The notes: a model not told the origin generated them from the sequence alone. A DNA stretch of 64,000 bases from Marinobacter bryozoorum (GCF_023156245.1 NZ_JAKZAH010000005.1:1-64000), one strand, 5' to 3'. Positions 27,523 through 37,828 are shown, numbered from the stretch's first letter. Translations and numbers: made by a program.

Positions 27523-28131
27523 TTACAGGGAAATACCGGAGAAGGACATGAAGCCCAGGGACATCAAACCAACGGTAATGAAGGTGATGCCCAGGCCACG
27601 CAGGCCCTCGGGAACGTCGCTGTACTTCAGCTTCTCACGGATACCCGCCAGTGCAACGATGGCCAGGGCCCAGCCCACGCCGGCACCAAAGCCATACACC
27701 AGGCTTTCGCCAAAGGTGTAATCCCGCTCCACCATGAACAGCGACGCACCCAGGATGGCGCAGTTCACTGTGATCAGGGGCAGGAACACACCCAGTGCCG
27801 CGTACAGGGCCGGAATGTACTTGTCCAGCACCATCTCCATGATCTGTACGATGGCAGCGATAACACCGATGTAGGTCAGCAGGCCAAGGAAGCTCAGGTC
27901 CACGTTGGGCAAGCCCGCCCACTCCAGGGCACCTTCCCGCAGGATGCTGTTATACAGCAGGTTGTTCACCGGCACGGTGACGGTCAGAACCACCACCACG
28001 GCGATACCGAGGCCAGTCGCCGCTTCGATCTTCTTGGAAATGGCCAGGAAGGTACACATCCCCAGGAAGAAGGCCAGCGCCATGTTCTCAACGAAAATGG
28101 CCTTGAGGATCAGACTGATATAGTGCTCCAT
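27523..28131 (-). CDS. nqrE: Na+-NQR subunit E
   Basis: A 202-residue membrane subunit with six hydrophobic segments. NqrE and its homologue NqrD sit together in the membrane and hold an iron centre between their cysteines, lying in the electron path between NqrF and NqrC. Family features are [18 protein letters not shown] near residue 14 and the internal [11 protein letters not shown] near residue 120, each with a conserved Cys. The ATG overlaps the last base of nqrD (28131). Confidence 0.96.
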   Translation of the reverse strand: MEHYISLILKAIFVENMALAFFLGMCTFLAISKKIEAATGLGIAVVVVLTVTVPVNNLLYNSILREGALEWAGLPNVDLSFLGLLTYIGVIAAIVQIMEMVLDKYIPALYAALGVFLPLITVNCAILGASLFMVERDYTFGESLVYGFGAGVGWALAIVALAGIREKLKYSDVPEGLRGLGITFITVGLMSLGFMSFSGISL

Positions 28132-28796
28132 CAGAAGGCCTCCTTGGTGGTGTGGCGAGACATCTTGAAGTCAGGCTCTTCCACCTGCTCCGGTTTCCAG
28201 GCGCGCAGGCCCCAGATGGCCAGGCCGATGATGAAGAACGCGCTCGGCGGCAACAGCAGCAGGCCATTGGGCACGTACCAGCCGCCTTCGTTCACGGTCG
28301 GCATCAGGGCGAAGCCGAACAGCGAGCCGGCGCCAATCAGTTCGCGGAAAAATGCGACGAACAGCAGCATGACCGAGTAGCCGAGACCGTTACCAATACC
28401 GTCGAGGAAGCTCAGCAGCGGCGGGTTGTTCATCGCAAAACCTTCCGCGCGACCCATAACGATACAGTTGGTAATGATCAGCCCGACAAACACCGACAGC
28501 TGCTTGGAGATCTCATAGGCATAGGCCTTGAGGATCTGGTCCACCACGATAACCAGTGAGGCAATGATGGTCATCTGCACGATGATCCGGATGCTGCCCG
28601 GAATCTGGGTACGCACCAGCGACACGGCCAGGTTGGAGAAGCCTGTTACCGCGATAACCGCCAGGCACATCACGATGGTCACGTTCAGGCTGGTGGTCAC
28701 CGCCAGCGCGGAGCAGATACCGAGGATCTGCAGCGCGATGGGGTTATTGCTGAAGATTGGTTCGAAGAGAACCTGTTTGGCTGAAGCGTCTGCCAT
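28131..28796 (-). CDS. nqrD: Na+-NQR subunit D
   Basis: A 221-residue, six-helix membrane subunit homologous to NqrE and partner of it. Conserved cysteine regions are [15 protein letters not shown] near residue 24 and [15 protein letters not shown] near residue 108. The polar tail (about 205-221) is short. It lies two bases after nqrC and shares one base with nqrE, as expected for a tightly packed operon. Confidence 0.96.
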   Translation of the reverse strand: MADASAKQVLFEPIFSNNPIALQILGICSALAVTTSLNVTIVMCLAVIAVTGFSNLAVSLVRTQIPGSIRIIVQMTIIASLVIVVDQILKAYAYEISKQLSVFVGLIITNCIVMGRAEGFAMNNPPLLSFLDGIGNGLGYSVMLLFVAFFRELIGAGSLFGFALMPTVNEGGWYVPNGLLLLPPSAFFIIGLAIWGLRAWKPEQVEEPDFKMSRHTTKEAF

Positions 28797-28798
28797 GA

Positions 28799-29608
28799 TC
28801 AGACCTCCCCTTCACGAAGTTTTTGCAGGAACGTGGCAAAACCGCGATCCCCCATCCAGTAATTCACCAGCTGCTCGACGCCGCGACTGGTCAGGGTTGC
28901 CCCGGACAGCGCGTCTACCTTGTGCTCCTTGTCACGGGCGTCGCCGCTCACGCCGCCCTTGACCAGCTGGATCTGCGGCTCGGTCTTGTCTTCACCGTAC
29001 AGCTCCTTGCCAACCCACTGCTGTTTCCAGCGGGGATTGTCCACTTCACCACCCAGGCCCGGGGTTTCCGCGTGGGCGTAGAAGCCGAGGCCTTCAATGG
29101 TATTCAGGTCGCCTTCCAGCGACACAAAGCCGTAGAGGGTGGACCAGAGGCCATAGCCGTGAATCGGAAGTACAACCCGCACCATCTCACCGCCTTCTTC
29201 CAGGACGTAGATCTTGGCGACGTCAGGGCGACGCTTGATGCCGGCCTTGTCTTCGCTGGACGGAATGTTGGTGGACATGTCCGGGTCTGAAGCTGCCTTG
29301 TACATGTCGTACTTCATGGGATCTTCAACACCGACGGTCGAAGGCTCCACGAATTCACCGGTTTCAAGGTCCACCAGGCGTACGTCAAAACCGGCAAAGC
29401 TCTCCTCGATGTCCTCGACACTCATGCCAGGCTCGAGCATGCCGGCCGCTGACAGGATGTTGGTCTTGATGTCCAGGTTCTGGTTCTGGATCTGCGCCGG
29501 GCGGAGCATGACGGCGGCAGTGGAGACAACCACCGAGAACACGATGCTCAGCACCAGGGCAACCATCAGGGTTCTGGAGACAGTATCTTTAGCTTTAGCC
29601 ACGGGCAA
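28799..29608 (-). CDS. nqrC: Na+-NQR subunit C (FMN-carrying)
   Basis: A 269-residue subunit with an N-terminal transmembrane helix (about 13-32) and a periplasmic domain that carries covalent FMN. The acceptor threonine is T238 in the FMN-binding motif SGATLTS; ApbE, encoded in the same operon, makes the bond. The start overlaps the end of nqrB by 14 bases. Length and motif agree with the family. Confidence 0.96.
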   Translation of the reverse strand: MPVAKAKDTVSRTLMVALVLSIVFSVVVSTAAVMLRPAQIQNQNLDIKTNILSAAGMLEPGMSVEDIEESFAGFDVRLVDLETGEFVEPSTVGVEDPMKYDMYKAASDPDMSTNIPSSEDKAGIKRRPDVAKIYVLEEGGEMVRVVLPIHGYGLWSTLYGFVSLEGDLNTIEGLGFYAHAETPGLGGEVDNPRWKQQWVGKELYGEDKTEPQIQLVKGGVSGDARDKEHKVDALSGATLTSRGVEQLVNYWMGDRGFATFLQKLREGEV

Positions 29609-30803
29609 GCCTCCGTTTGATGTTGGCCTGAACCACGTAGTGATCCATCAGCGGTGCGAACAGGTTGGCGAACAGGATCGCCAGCATGATGCCTTCCGGG
29701 AATGCCGGGTTGACCACACGAATCAGCACGGTCATGACACCCACCAGGATACCAAAGCACCAGCGACCGGTATTGGTCATGGCAGCGGAAACCGGGTCAG
29801 TAGCCATGAACATCATGCCGAAGGCAAAGCCGCCCATCACCAGGTGCCAGTGGGGACCTACCGCGAAGAACGGGTTGGTCTCGGAACCAAGCACGTTGAA
29901 CAGCAAGGAGGTGGCGATCATGCCAATCATCACGCCTCCGACAATCCGCCAGGACGCGATCTTCATCACCAGCAGTGCAATACCGCCAATCAGTACCGCC
30001 AGGGTTGAGGTCTCACCCATGGAGCCCTGAACAGTACCCAGGAAGGCGCTCATCCAGCCGATATTCTGCTCCAGCGCCTCCAGGCCACCGGATGCTGCCC
30101 AGCTCAGGGCCGTCGCACCGGAGAAGCCGTCAATGGCGGTCCAAACGGTGTCGCCGGAGATCTGGGCCGGGTAGGCAAAGTACAGGAATGCGCGGCCGGT
30201 CAGGGCCGGGTTCAGGAAGTTCTTGCCGGTTCCGCCAAACACTTCCTTGCCGATGACCACACCGAAGGTGATACCCAGCGCCACCTGCCACAGGGGAATG
30301 GTGGGCGGACAGATCAGGGCAAAGAGAATGGAGGTCACGAAGAAGCCTTCGTTCACCTCGTGGCGACGCACGGTGGCAAACAGCACTTCCCAGAAGCCAC
30401 CCACAACGAAGGTGACAAAGTAGATGGGAATAAAGTACGCCATGCCGTAGACGAAGTTATCCCAGATCCCTGCCCCGGAACCGGTTACTGCCAGGGCCTG
30501 GATAAAGGCAGTCCGCAGGCCACCGTCGCCAACCAGTGCATCCGGGTTTTCCGCCAGGAAACTGTTGGCCTGGAAACCGATATTCCACATACCGAAGAAC
30601 ATGGCCGGGAAGGTACACATCCACACGGTGATCATGATGCGCTTGAGATCAACGCCGTCACGTACGTGGGAGGTGGTAGAGGTTACGCTGTTGGGCGTAT
30701 AGAAGATGGTGTCGACCGCTTCGTACAGGGCGTACCAGCGTTCGTACTTGCCACCTTTTTCAAAATGATGCTCGATGCCATCGAGAAACTGTCGGATTGC
30801 CAT
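29595..30803 (-). CDS. nqrB: Na+-NQR subunit B (FMN- and riboflavin-carrying)
   Basis: A 402-residue integral membrane subunit with about ten hydrophobic segments, which holds riboflavin and a covalent FMN and forms part of the sodium path and quinone site. The FMN-accepting threonine is about residue 231 in [11 protein letters not shown], equivalent to T236 in Vibrio. It begins three bases after the nqrA stop. The N-terminal soluble part (about 1-55) precedes the first membrane helix. Confidence 0.96.
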   Translation of the reverse strand: MAIRQFLDGIEHHFEKGGKYERWYALYEAVDTIFYTPNSVTSTTSHVRDGVDLKRIMITVWMCTFPAMFFGMWNIGFQANSFLAENPDALVGDGGLRTAFIQALAVTGSGAGIWDNFVYGMAYFIPIYFVTFVVGGFWEVLFATVRRHEVNEGFFVTSILFALICPPTIPLWQVALGITFGVVIGKEVFGGTGKNFLNPALTGRAFLYFAYPAQISGDTVWTAIDGFSGATALSWAASGGLEALEQNIGWMSAFLGTVQGSMGETSTLAVLIGGIALLVMKIASWRIVGGVMIGMIATSLLFNVLGSETNPFFAVGPHWHLVMGGFAFGMMFMATDPVSAAMTNTGRWCFGILVGVMTVLIRVVNPAFPEGIMLAILFANLFAPLMDHYVVQANIKRRLARG

Positions 30804-30806
30804 CGG

Positions 30807-32153
30807 TTAGCCCTCGATCTCGATTCGGGTCAGGTTCTCACGGAGAATCGGACCATATTCGTATTTGCCCGGGCACACGAAGGTACACAGGGCCAGGTCT
30901 TCTTCATCCAGCTCCAGTGCGCCAAGCTTCTGTGCCATCTCGGTGTCACCCACAATCAGGATACGCAGCAGCTGTGTCGGCAGGATGTCCAGGGGCATGA
31001 CCTGTTCGTAGGCTCCCACTGGCACCATGGCCCGCTCACTGCCATTGGTTGTGGTGGTAAAGTCGAACTTCTTGCTGCCCATGAGTTTGGACAGGTAGAT
31101 GTTCAGCACCGAGAACTTGTTGGCACCCGGCGACAACCACCCCATGAAATGGCGCTTGTAGCCTTCCTCGAGCACGGAGACCTGGTTATCAAAGCGACCC
31201 AGGTAGGCACAGGGACCAGTACCGCGACGTCCGCCGAATACCGAACCGGAAATCGGACGGATGTCGCAGTCAGTAGCGGCTTCATCCTTCAGCAACTCTT
31301 CCAGGCTGGCACCCAGACGGGTACGTACCAGGCGCGGCTTGCTCGCCTTCGGGCCACCGATAGCCACCACGCGATCCACCGGCAGCTCACCGGTTTCGAA
31401 CAGCTTGGCAATGGCGATGACGTCCTGGTAGCCAATGCTCCAGACCGTCTTGCTCAGGGACACCGGATCCAGGTAGTGGATGTGGGTACCCACGTTACCG
31501 GCCGGGTGCACACCGTCAAACTGCTCGACCTGGATGGCATCGGATTTGGGCACAGGCACGTCAGAGCCCGGCTTGCCGGTAACGAAAACCTTGCCATTGG
31601 TCAGTTTGGTGAGAATCTGCAGCCCCTTTTCAAAGGCAGCAGCCTGTTCCTTGATGATGACAACCGGGTCCGCCGCCAGCGGGTTGGTGTCCATCACGGA
31701 GACAAAAATGGAGTTGGGGGCACTGTCGATGGCGGGAACCTTGCTGAAAGGCCGGGTGCGGAACGCGGTCCACAGACCGGATTCCACCAGGTTATCCACC
31801 ACCTGCTGACGCTCCAGGGAGGCCAGGTCGCCCTCGCTGTAGCGGGCAAAGGTCTCAGCCTCGTCACCGTCGACTTCAATGACGATGGACTGGAACACCC
31901 GCCGCTCACCGCGGTTGATCTCTTTTACAACACCGGCTGCCGGTGAGGTATAGCGAACGCCTTCGGTCTTCTTATCCGTAAACAGCAGCGACCCGCGCTT
32001 GACGCGGTCTCCCTCTTTGACTTCCATCGTCGGCTTCATGCCGTTGTAATCAAAGCCGATCAGCGCGACGTGGCGTACCGGCTTTCCTTCTGAGATGGTC
32101 TGATCAGGAGCGCCGCTGATGGGAAGATCCAGGCCTTTTTTGATGTTGATCAT
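30807..32153 (-). CDS. nqrA: Na+-NQR subunit A
   Basis: First gene of the operon, encoding a 448-residue cytoplasmic subunit associated with the quinone-binding region. The N-terminus [16 protein letters not shown] is the usual one for the family, which is why I prefer the ATG at 32153 to the longer frame reaching 32225; a GAGG lies a few bases upstream. Characteristic segments include [21 protein letters not shown] and [23 protein letters not shown] good sigma70 promoter lies about 190 bases upstream, leaving a long leader. Confidence 0.96.
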   Translation of the reverse strand: MINIKKGLDLPISGAPDQTISEGKPVRHVALIGFDYNGMKPTMEVKEGDRVKRGSLLFTDKKTEGVRYTSPAAGVVKEINRGERRVFQSIVIEVDGDEAETFARYSEGDLASLERQQVVDNLVESGLWTAFRTRPFSKVPAIDSAPNSIFVSVMDTNPLAADPVVIIKEQAAAFEKGLQILTKLTNGKVFVTGKPGSDVPVPKSDAIQVEQFDGVHPAGNVGTHIHYLDPVSLSKTVWSIGYQDVIAIAKLFETGELPVDRVVAIGGPKASKPRLVRTRLGASLEELLKDEAATDCDIRPISGSVFGGRRGTGPCAYLGRFDNQVSVLEEGYKRHFMGWLSPGANKFSVLNIYLSKLMGSKKFDFTTTTNGSERAMVPVGAYEQVMPLDILPTQLLRILIVGDTEMAQKLGALELDEEDLALCTFVCPGKYEYGPILRENLTRIEIEG

Positions 32154-32345
32154 TAGCCTCGTCCAATCATCAGGAACTATTAAAAGGATTGTCACGCCTG
32201 GCCCTGCAGCCTTGTTCCCCGACATGTCAAACAGGCCTCGTACAGCCCGGATAACGACTGACCGTACCGGCGTTGCACACGGTTTGCGGTCATTGCTCAG
32301 GAAATCGACAAGAAACGGGTGCCAGACGTACCCAAAATCGCGCCA
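32154..32345 (-). other. Leader region of the nqr operon
   Basis: About 190 bases lie between the predicted transcription start and nqrA. I see no open frame with a ribosome-binding site, no terminator-antiterminator pair and no known riboswitch consensus. The rest of the gap to the gap-gene terminator (32375-32467) also shows nothing recognisable. Confidence 0.5.
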
Positions 32346-32374
32346 ATTATAGAGATTAAGAGAAGCTATTTCTA
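32346..32374 (-). promoter_or_regulatory. Sigma70 promoter of the nqr operon
   Basis: Reading leftwards, TAGAAA (32374-32369, 4 of 6 to TTGACA), a 17-base spacer and a perfect TATAAT (32351-32346). It lies upstream of nqrA and downstream of the gap terminator, where an independent promoter for nqrA-F is required. Confidence 0.7.
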
Positions 32375-32467
32375 CCGGTAACCTGGACCCGTTAGAGGAT
32401 TTATCCCTTCCAGCCAGGGTTGGGCGACCTCCAGCGGGCCATGCTGACGGACCAGGGGGGCGCCAAC

Positions 32468-32503
32468 AAAAAACCCCGGGAGCACTGAGCTGCCGGGGTT
32501 TTC
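32468..32503 (-). terminator. Rho-independent terminator after gap
   Basis: On the minus strand AACCCCGGCAGC and GCTCCCGGGGTT form a stem with a short loop and small internal mismatch, followed by TTTTTTGTT. It lies 15 bases after the stop of the GAPDH gene and separates it from the nqr promoter. Confidence 0.85.
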
Positions 32504-32517
32504 ATCAAGCACTGACC

Positions 32518-34014
32518 TCAGTCAGCCAGGGCCTGTGCCCATTCCCGCGAACGCTTCGGGAAGATCGGGTAGGTAATGCCAGCCATCTGGTTAACGCAGC
32601 GAATTACCTGGGCACTGTAGCCGAATTCATTGTCGTACCAGACGTAGAGGATCAGGCGCTTGCCATTGGCAATCGTTGCCTGCGCATCTACTACGCCCGC
32701 ATGGCGGGAGCCCACAAAGTCAGTAGAGACCACTTCCGGGGAGTTCACGAAGTCGATCTGCTTCTGCAGCTCGGAGTGAAGGGCCATTTCCCGCAGGTAC
32801 TCATTGGCGCTATCAACCGTCACGTCTTTCTCGAGGTTCAGGTTGAGGATAGCCATGGACACGTTGGGCGTCGGCACCCGGATCGCATTCCCACTGAGCT
32901 TGCCCTTCAGCTCCGGCAGGGCCTTGGCAACCGCCTTGGCGGCCCCTGTCTCGGTAATGACCATGTTCAGCGGCGCACTGCGACCACGACGACTGCCCTT
33001 GTGGTAGTTATCGATCAGGTTCTGGTCGTTGGTATAGGAGTGCACGGTTTCCACGTGGCCATCCAGGATGTTGAACTCGTCATGGATAGCCTTGAGCACC
33101 GGCGTAATGGCGTTGGTGGTACAGGACGCCGCAGACAGAATGCGATCCTCGTCGGTAATGGTATCGTTATTGATGCCATAGACGACGTTCTTGATATCAC
33201 CCTTGCCCGGGGCCGTCAGGATCACCCGGCTGGCACCCTTCGACTTCAGGTGCAGGCCCAGGCCCTCTTCGTCCCGCCACTTACCGGTGTTATCGATAAT
33301 GATGGCGTTGTTGATGCCGTACTCGGTGTAGTCCACCTTGTCCGGACCATCGGAGTAGATCACCTTGATGAAGTTGCCGTTGGCAATCAGCGCGGAGTTT
33401 TCCTCATCAACGGTAATGGTACCGTTGAACGGGCCATGTACCGAGTCACGACGCAGCAGGCTGGCACGCTTTTCCAGGTCGTTGTCGGCACCACCCTGCC
33501 GTACCACAATGGCCCGCAGGCGCAGGTTGTTACCGCCACCGGCCTTTTCGATCAGGATACGGGCCAGCAGGCGACCGATACGACCAAAGCCATAGAGTAC
33601 AACGTCCTTGGTTTGCTCAACGGCGTTCTTCTCGGACTCGGCATGGTGCTGACCGACAACCGGTCCGATCTCGTCCCGCAGGAAGTCCTCCAGCGAGCGA
33701 CCATTACCCTCGGCCTTGAACTTGACGGCCAGTTTGCCGATATCGACGTGGGCCTGGCCCAACTCCAGCTTATCCATGGTCTCCAGCACTGGCAGGGTAT
33801 CGTGAACTGACAGTTCGCTGTCTTCCACCTGGCGGACAAAGCGGTGAGCACGAAGGATACCAATCACTGACTGGTTAATAATGGCGCGACCATAGACCGA
33901 CGTGACCACGTTGTTCTTGCGGTACAGACGACCGATCAGGGGAATCATTGCTTCAGCGGTGGACTCCCGCTCGGTCCAGTTGGACAGGTGCTGGTTGATC
34001 TGTTCGTGACTCAC
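32518..34014 (-). CDS. gap: Glyceraldehyde-3-phosphate dehydrogenase, long form
   Basis: Oxidises glyceraldehyde 3-phosphate to 1,3-bisphosphoglycerate with NAD(P)+ and phosphate, or the reverse in gluconeogenesis. The catalytic part is complete: Rossmann motif YGFGRIGRLLAR from about residue 141, C298 in SAASCTTNAITPV, HSYTNDQNLID and WYDNEFGYSAQV. About 135 residues precede it, with no domain that I recognise, giving 498 residues against the usual 330-340. Similar long forms occur in Pseudomonas and Vibrio. The GTG at 34014 has AGAGGT at a good distance; the longer frame to 34065 is less likely. The gene faces mfd divergently. Confidence 0.93.
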   Translation of the reverse strand: MSHEQINQHLSNWTERESTAEAMIPLIGRLYRKNNVVTSVYGRAIINQSVIGILRAHRFVRQVEDSELSVHDTLPVLETMDKLELGQAHVDIGKLAVKFKAEGNGRSLEDFLRDEIGPVVGQHHAESEKNAVEQTKDVVLYGFGRIGRLLARILIEKAGGGNNLRLRAIVVRQGGADNDLEKRASLLRRDSVHGPFNGTITVDEENSALIANGNFIKVIYSDGPDKVDYTEYGINNAIIIDNTGKWRDEEGLGLHLKSKGASRVILTAPGKGDIKNVVYGINNDTITDEDRILSAASCTTNAITPVLKAIHDEFNILDGHVETVHSYTNDQNLIDNYHKGSRRGRSAPLNMVITETGAAKAVAKALPELKGKLSGNAIRVPTPNVSMAILNLNLEKDVTVDSANEYLREMALHSELQKQIDFVNSPEVVSTDFVGSRHAGVVDAQATIANGKRLILYVWYDNEFGYSAQVIRCVNQMAGITYPIFPKRSREWAQALAD

Positions 34015-34056
34015 GCTTGAACCTCTGCAAGTTGGCACTGGAAAAATGGGGTGCGT

Positions 34057-34085
34057 ATTATCCAATTTAAATTCCGTGATCGCAA
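34057..34085 (-). promoter_or_regulatory. Probable sigma70 promoter of gap
   Basis: Reading leftwards, TTGCGA (34085-34080), a 17-base spacer and GATAAT (34062-34057, 5 of 6). It lies 43 bases before the GTG start of the GAPDH gene. Confidence 0.65.
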
Positions 34086-34115
34086 ACCACCACCGGCGAA
34101 GCCCTTACTGCCGAA

Positions 34116-34147
34116 GTCCCTTTAACGTTAACTGGGGACGTTTTTTT
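34116..34147 (+). terminator. Orphan terminator-like hairpin in the gap-mfd intergenic region
   Basis: GTCCC (34116-34120) pairs with GGGAC (34135-34139) around the palindrome TTAACGTTAA, and seven T follow at 34141-34147. It points rightwards, yet no rightward gene precedes it; the mfd promoter starts after it. It could end a small unannotated RNA or protect mfd from antisense readthrough. Confidence 0.45.
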
Positions 34148-34184
34148 GGCAGGTCAGCGACGGACCGGCTTTAAACGTGCTGTC

Positions 34185-34213
34185 ATGACAGTTCAGTCTG
34201 TCACCGCTAGAAT
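34185..34213 (+). promoter_or_regulatory. Probable sigma70 promoter of mfd
   Basis: ATGACA (34185-34190, 5 of 6 to TTGACA), a 17-base spacer and TAGAAT (34208-34213, 5 of 6), 108 bases before the mfd start. The palindrome CTGTCATGACAG (34180-34191) overlaps the -35 and could be an operator. Confidence 0.7.
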
Positions 34214-34321
34214 ACCCCCCTTTCCGGAACGGTCGCCATCCGTAATAAGGTCTCCGGGCTTACCGTCCGTTCATGATTCGCAAGCCATCCGTCAGGCCAA
34301 CGCCAGGAGCTGATCATCCCG

Positions 34322-37300
34322 ATGAAACCGGGCAAACCGCACACTCCCATCGCCGACTTTGTCCCCGCTGCCCCTACCCGCCCCGCGGATCACAGGATAT
34401 GGGACCGACTGAATGGCAGCGCCGATGCCCTTGCCATCAGTGAAACCGCCCGCACTACCGGCGGCCTGACCCTGGTGATCACTCGCAGCACGGATGAGGC
34501 CATTCGACTGGAGCAGGCGGTCCGCTTCTACCTGGACCTGCCGCCGGATGAAGAGGCTGCCTCCATTACTGACGATGGCCTCGAACTGTTGTCCTTGCCC
34601 GACTGGGAAACCCTGCCCTACGACCTGTTCTCACCCCACCAGGACATCGTCTCCAGGCGAATTCGTACCCTGCACCGGCTGCCACAAACCCGGCACGCCA
34701 TACTGATCGTCCCGGCGCGGACCCTGATGCACCGATTGCCACCGGTCTCCTACCTTCAGGGCAACACGCTGCTACTGGAAGCGGGCCAGACCCTCGACCC
34801 CGCCCAGTGGCGCCTGCAACTGGAAGCGGCCGGCTATCGCCATGCGGAGAACGTCTACGAGCACGGTGAATACGCGGTGCGCGGTGCCATTGTCGACATC
34901 TTCCCCATGGGCGCAAACCAGCCTTACCGCATCGACCTGTTCGACGACGAAATCGAGACCCTGCGTACCTTCGACCCGGAAACCCAGCGCTCCCTGGACC
35001 GCATTGACCGGATAGAACTGCTGCCAGCCTTCGAGTTCCCCTGGAGCAAGGATGCCCGCTCGGGTTTCCGCAACCGCTGGTTCGAATACTTCCCCAACGC
35101 TGACCGCAGCGCAGCGGTTTACCAGGATGTCACCCAGGGCATCACCCCGGCCGGCATCGAGTACTACCTGCCGCTGTTCTTTGATGAAACCGCTACCCTG
35201 TTCGACTACCTTCCTGGTGAAACCCTGGTATTCACCGCCGACGGCCTTGACGAAGCCGTCGACCTGTTCCAACAGGACACGGCCAACCGCCATGAAGAAC
35301 GCCGCCACGACCGCATGCGGCCGATCCTGCCGCCGACAGACCTGTTCCTGAAGACCGATGAGCTGTTCGGCCTGTTGCGCCAGCGCCCCCGGGTCACCCT
35401 GGTGCATGGTGAGACCACCCGGTCCGGTCAGGGCATTACCTCCCTGCACTCCGAACCGCTGCCGGATGTCGCCATGGACGGCCGCGCCAGTGACCCCGCC
35501 GCCCGCCTGCGCCAGTTTATCGGCGAGTTCGATGGCCGGGTGCTGATCTGCGCTGAATCCTCCGGGCGTCGCGAAGCATTGCGGGACAACCTGTCAGAGA
35601 ACAGCCTGAAGGTTGAAACTGTAAATAACTGGCTGGCTTTCCTGACTTCCGACACCAGCCTGGGTATCACCGTCGCACCCCTGGAGCCGGGGCTGCTGTT
35701 GCCGCGGGAGGGCCTTGCCCTCATCACCGAGACCCTGTTGTTCGGTGAGCGGGTACTGCAACGACGGCGCCGGGAGAAACCCACCGAAGTGGACGACTCC
35801 GGTTACCGCGACCTGTCCGAGCTTCGGGTCGGGGCACCGGTGGTGCACATTGATCATGGTGTAGGTCGTTATCAGGGCCTGGAAACCATCACCGTAGATG
35901 GCGATGCGACGGAATTCCTGACCCTGGAATACGCCGGCGGCTCAAAACTCTATGTACCGGTTTCCAGCCTGCACCTGATCTCCCGCTATTCCGGCTCGGA
36001 TACAGAGCACGCGCCCCTGCACAAACTGGGCACGGACCGCTGGAGCAACGCCAAGCAGAAGGCCATGGAAAAAATCCGCGATACCGCCGCGGAACTGCTT
36101 GACGTCTACGCCCGGCGGGAGGCCCGTAAAGGCTTCCAGTTCAGCGATCCGGAGGAAGCCTACCGGCACTTTGCCGCCGGCTTCCCGTTCGAGGAAACCC
36201 CGGACCAGCAGGCAGCCATCGAACGGGTGATCGAGGACATGACCGGTGAGCGCCCCATGGACCGTCTTGTCTGTGGCGATGTTGGCTTCGGCAAGACCGA
36301 GGTCGCCATGCGCGCCGCCTTCATTGCCACCTGGTCCGGCAAACAGGTGGCGGTCCTGGTGCCCACCACCCTGCTGGCCCAGCAGCACTATGAATCCTTC
36401 CGGGACCGTTTCTCCGACACCCCGGTCACCGTGGAACTGCTGTCCCGCTTCCGCAGCACTGGCGAGACCCGCAAGGCCATTGAGCGCATTGAAGAAGGCA
36501 AGGCGGACATTGTCATTGGCACCCACAAGCTGCTGCAGGGGGATATCCGTTTCAGTAACCTGGGACTGGTGATCATCGACGAGGAGCACCGCTTCGGGGT
36601 CGGCCAGAAAGAAAAGTTCAAGGCCCTGCGCGCGGAGGTGGACATGCTCACGCTGACCGCCACACCCATACCGCGCACCCTCAATATGGCCATGGGCCAC
36701 CTGCGGGATCTGTCCATCATTGCCACACCGCCGGCCCGGCGCCTGTCGGTGAAGACCTTTGTGCGCCAGAAAGACAACGCCATGGTCAAGGAAGCCATCC
36801 TGCGGGAAATCCTTCGGGGCGGCCAGGTGTACTTCCTGCATAACGATGTGGCCACCATCCAGAAAACTGCCGAGGATCTGCGCAACCTGATTCCCGAAGC
36901 CCGCGTGGGCGTGGCCCACGGGCAGATGCGGGAACGGGAGCTGGAACAGATCATGTCGGACTTTTACCACAAGCGCTTCAATGTGCTTGTGTGTACCACC
37001 ATCATCGAGACCGGCATCGACATTCCCAGCGCCAACACCATCATTATCGAACGGGCAGACAAGTTCGGCCTGGCCCAGCTGCACCAGCTGCGGGGCCGTG
37101 TCGGCCGCTCCCACCACCAGGCCTACGCCTACCTGCTGACCCCGCCCCCCAAGGCCATGACAGCAGATGCCCGCAAACGACTGGATGCAATTTCCGAGGC
37201 CCAGGACCTGGGCGCAGGCTTTATGCTCGCCACCCATGACCTGGAAATCCGCGGTGCCGGCGAACTGCTGGGGGACGAACAGAGCGGACAGATCGAGAGC

Positions 37301-37828
37301 ATCGGTTTTACACTCTATATGCAATTGCTGGATGAAGCCGTGCAGGCGATCCGCGAAGGCCGGACACCCAATGCCGACCTGCCCCTGAGCCACGGCACGG
37401 AAATGAACCTGCGCATTCCGGCACTGATACCTGACGATTACCTGCCGGATGTGCACAACCGCCTGATGCTCTACAAGCGTATCGCCAGCGTGAAAACCGA
37501 GGAAGAGCTCAAGGAGTTGCAGGTGGAAATGATCGACCGGTTTGGCCTGCTGCCACAGCCGGCGAAGAACCTGGTCCGCCAGAGCAGCCTGCGTATCCGC
37601 GCCGAGGTCCTGGGGGTGATCAAAGTGGATGCCGGCCGTGACTGGCTCAAGCTGGAGTTCGGCAACAACACCACGGTCGACCCGCTCAGGCTGGTGCAGA
37701 AGGTCCAGCAGGCTCCGGACCAGTATCGCCTGGAGGGCGCAAATACCTTCAGCGTGCGGCTGAAAGACGACACAACCGATGGTAAACTCGACGCCATCTC
37801 GGCGGCATTGACGGAACTGGCAGCGTAA
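34322..37828 (+). CDS. mfd: Transcription-repair coupling factor Mfd
   Basis: A DNA translocase that pushes stalled RNA polymerase off damaged templates and recruits UvrA. The 1168-residue product has, in order, the UvrB-like N-terminal domains (SLPDWETLPYD near residue 97), the RNA polymerase-interacting CarD-like domain (VHIDHGVGRYQGLE about residue 507), the superfamily 2 translocase with GDVGFGKTE at about 651-659 and DEEH at about 752, TATPIPRTL, the motif VI region QLRGRVGRS, and the C-terminal TRCF domain. Length matches the E. coli protein (1148). csiV follows 92 bp downstream. Confidence 0.97.
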   Translation: MKPGKPHTPIADFVPAAPTRPADHRIWDRLNGSADALAISETARTTGGLTLVITRSTDEAIRLEQAVRFYLDLPPDEEAASITDDGLELLSLPDWETLPYDLFSPHQDIVSRRIRTLHRLPQTRHAILIVPARTLMHRLPPVSYLQGNTLLLEAGQTLDPAQWRLQLEAAGYRHAENVYEHGEYAVRGAIVDIFPMGANQPYRIDLFDDEIETLRTFDPETQRSLDRIDRIELLPAFEFPWSKDARSGFRNRWFEYFPNADRSAAVYQDVTQGITPAGIEYYLPLFFDETATLFDYLPGETLVFTADGLDEAVDLFQQDTANRHEERRHDRMRPILPPTDLFLKTDELFGLLRQRPRVTLVHGETTRSGQGITSLHSEPLPDVAMDGRASDPAARLRQFIGEFDGRVLICAESSGRREALRDNLSENSLKVETVNNWLAFLTSDTSLGITVAPLEPGLLLPREGLALITETLLFGERVLQRRRREKPTEVDDSGYRDLSELRVGAPVVHIDHGVGRYQGLETITVDGDATEFLTLEYAGGSKLYVPVSSLHLISRYSGSDTEHAPLHKLGTDRWSNAKQKAMEKIRDTAAELLDVYARREARKGFQFSDPEEAYRHFAAGFPFEETPDQQAAIERVIEDMTGERPMDRLVCGDVGFGKTEVAMRAAFIATWSGKQVAVLVPTTLLAQQHYESFRDRFSDTPVTVELLSRFRSTGETRKAIERIEEGKADIVIGTHKLLQGDIRFSNLGLVIIDEEHRFGVGQKEKFKALRAEVDMLTLTATPIPRTLNMAMGHLRDLSIIATPPARRLSVKTFVRQKDNAMVKEAILREILRGGQVYFLHNDVATIQKTAEDLRNLIPEARVGVAHGQMRERELEQIMSDFYHKRFNVLVCTTIIETGIDIPSANTIIIERADKFGLAQLHQLRGRVGRSHHQAYAYLLTPPPKAMTADARKRLDAISEAQDLGAGFMLATHDLEIRGAGELLGDEQSGQIESIGFTLYMQLLDEAVQAIREGRTPNADLPLSHGTEMNLRIPALIPDDYLPDVHNRLMLYKRIASVKTEEELKELQVEMIDRFGLLPQPAKNLVRQSSLRIRAEVLGVIKVDAGRDWLKLEFGNNTTVDPLRLVQKVQQAPDQYRLEGANTFSVRLKDDTTDGKLDAISAALTELAA

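Noticed and set aside
26385..27551. 388-codon open frame antisense to nqrF
   Set aside because: Mirror of a strongly conserved gene; no start site support.
30360..31946. 528-codon open frame antisense to nqrA/nqrB
   Set aside because: Covers two clearly conserved nqr genes; no recognisable motifs.
33600..34065. Reading the GAPDH N-terminal extension as a separate gene fused by mis-assembly
   Set aside because: The frame is continuous, the GTG start has a good ribosome-binding site, and long GAPDH forms are known from pseudomonads and vibrios.
34180..34191. CTGTCATGACAG as a LexA box before mfd
   Set aside because: The half-sites are too close: a LexA site needs CTGT and ACAG separated by eight bases, here four.
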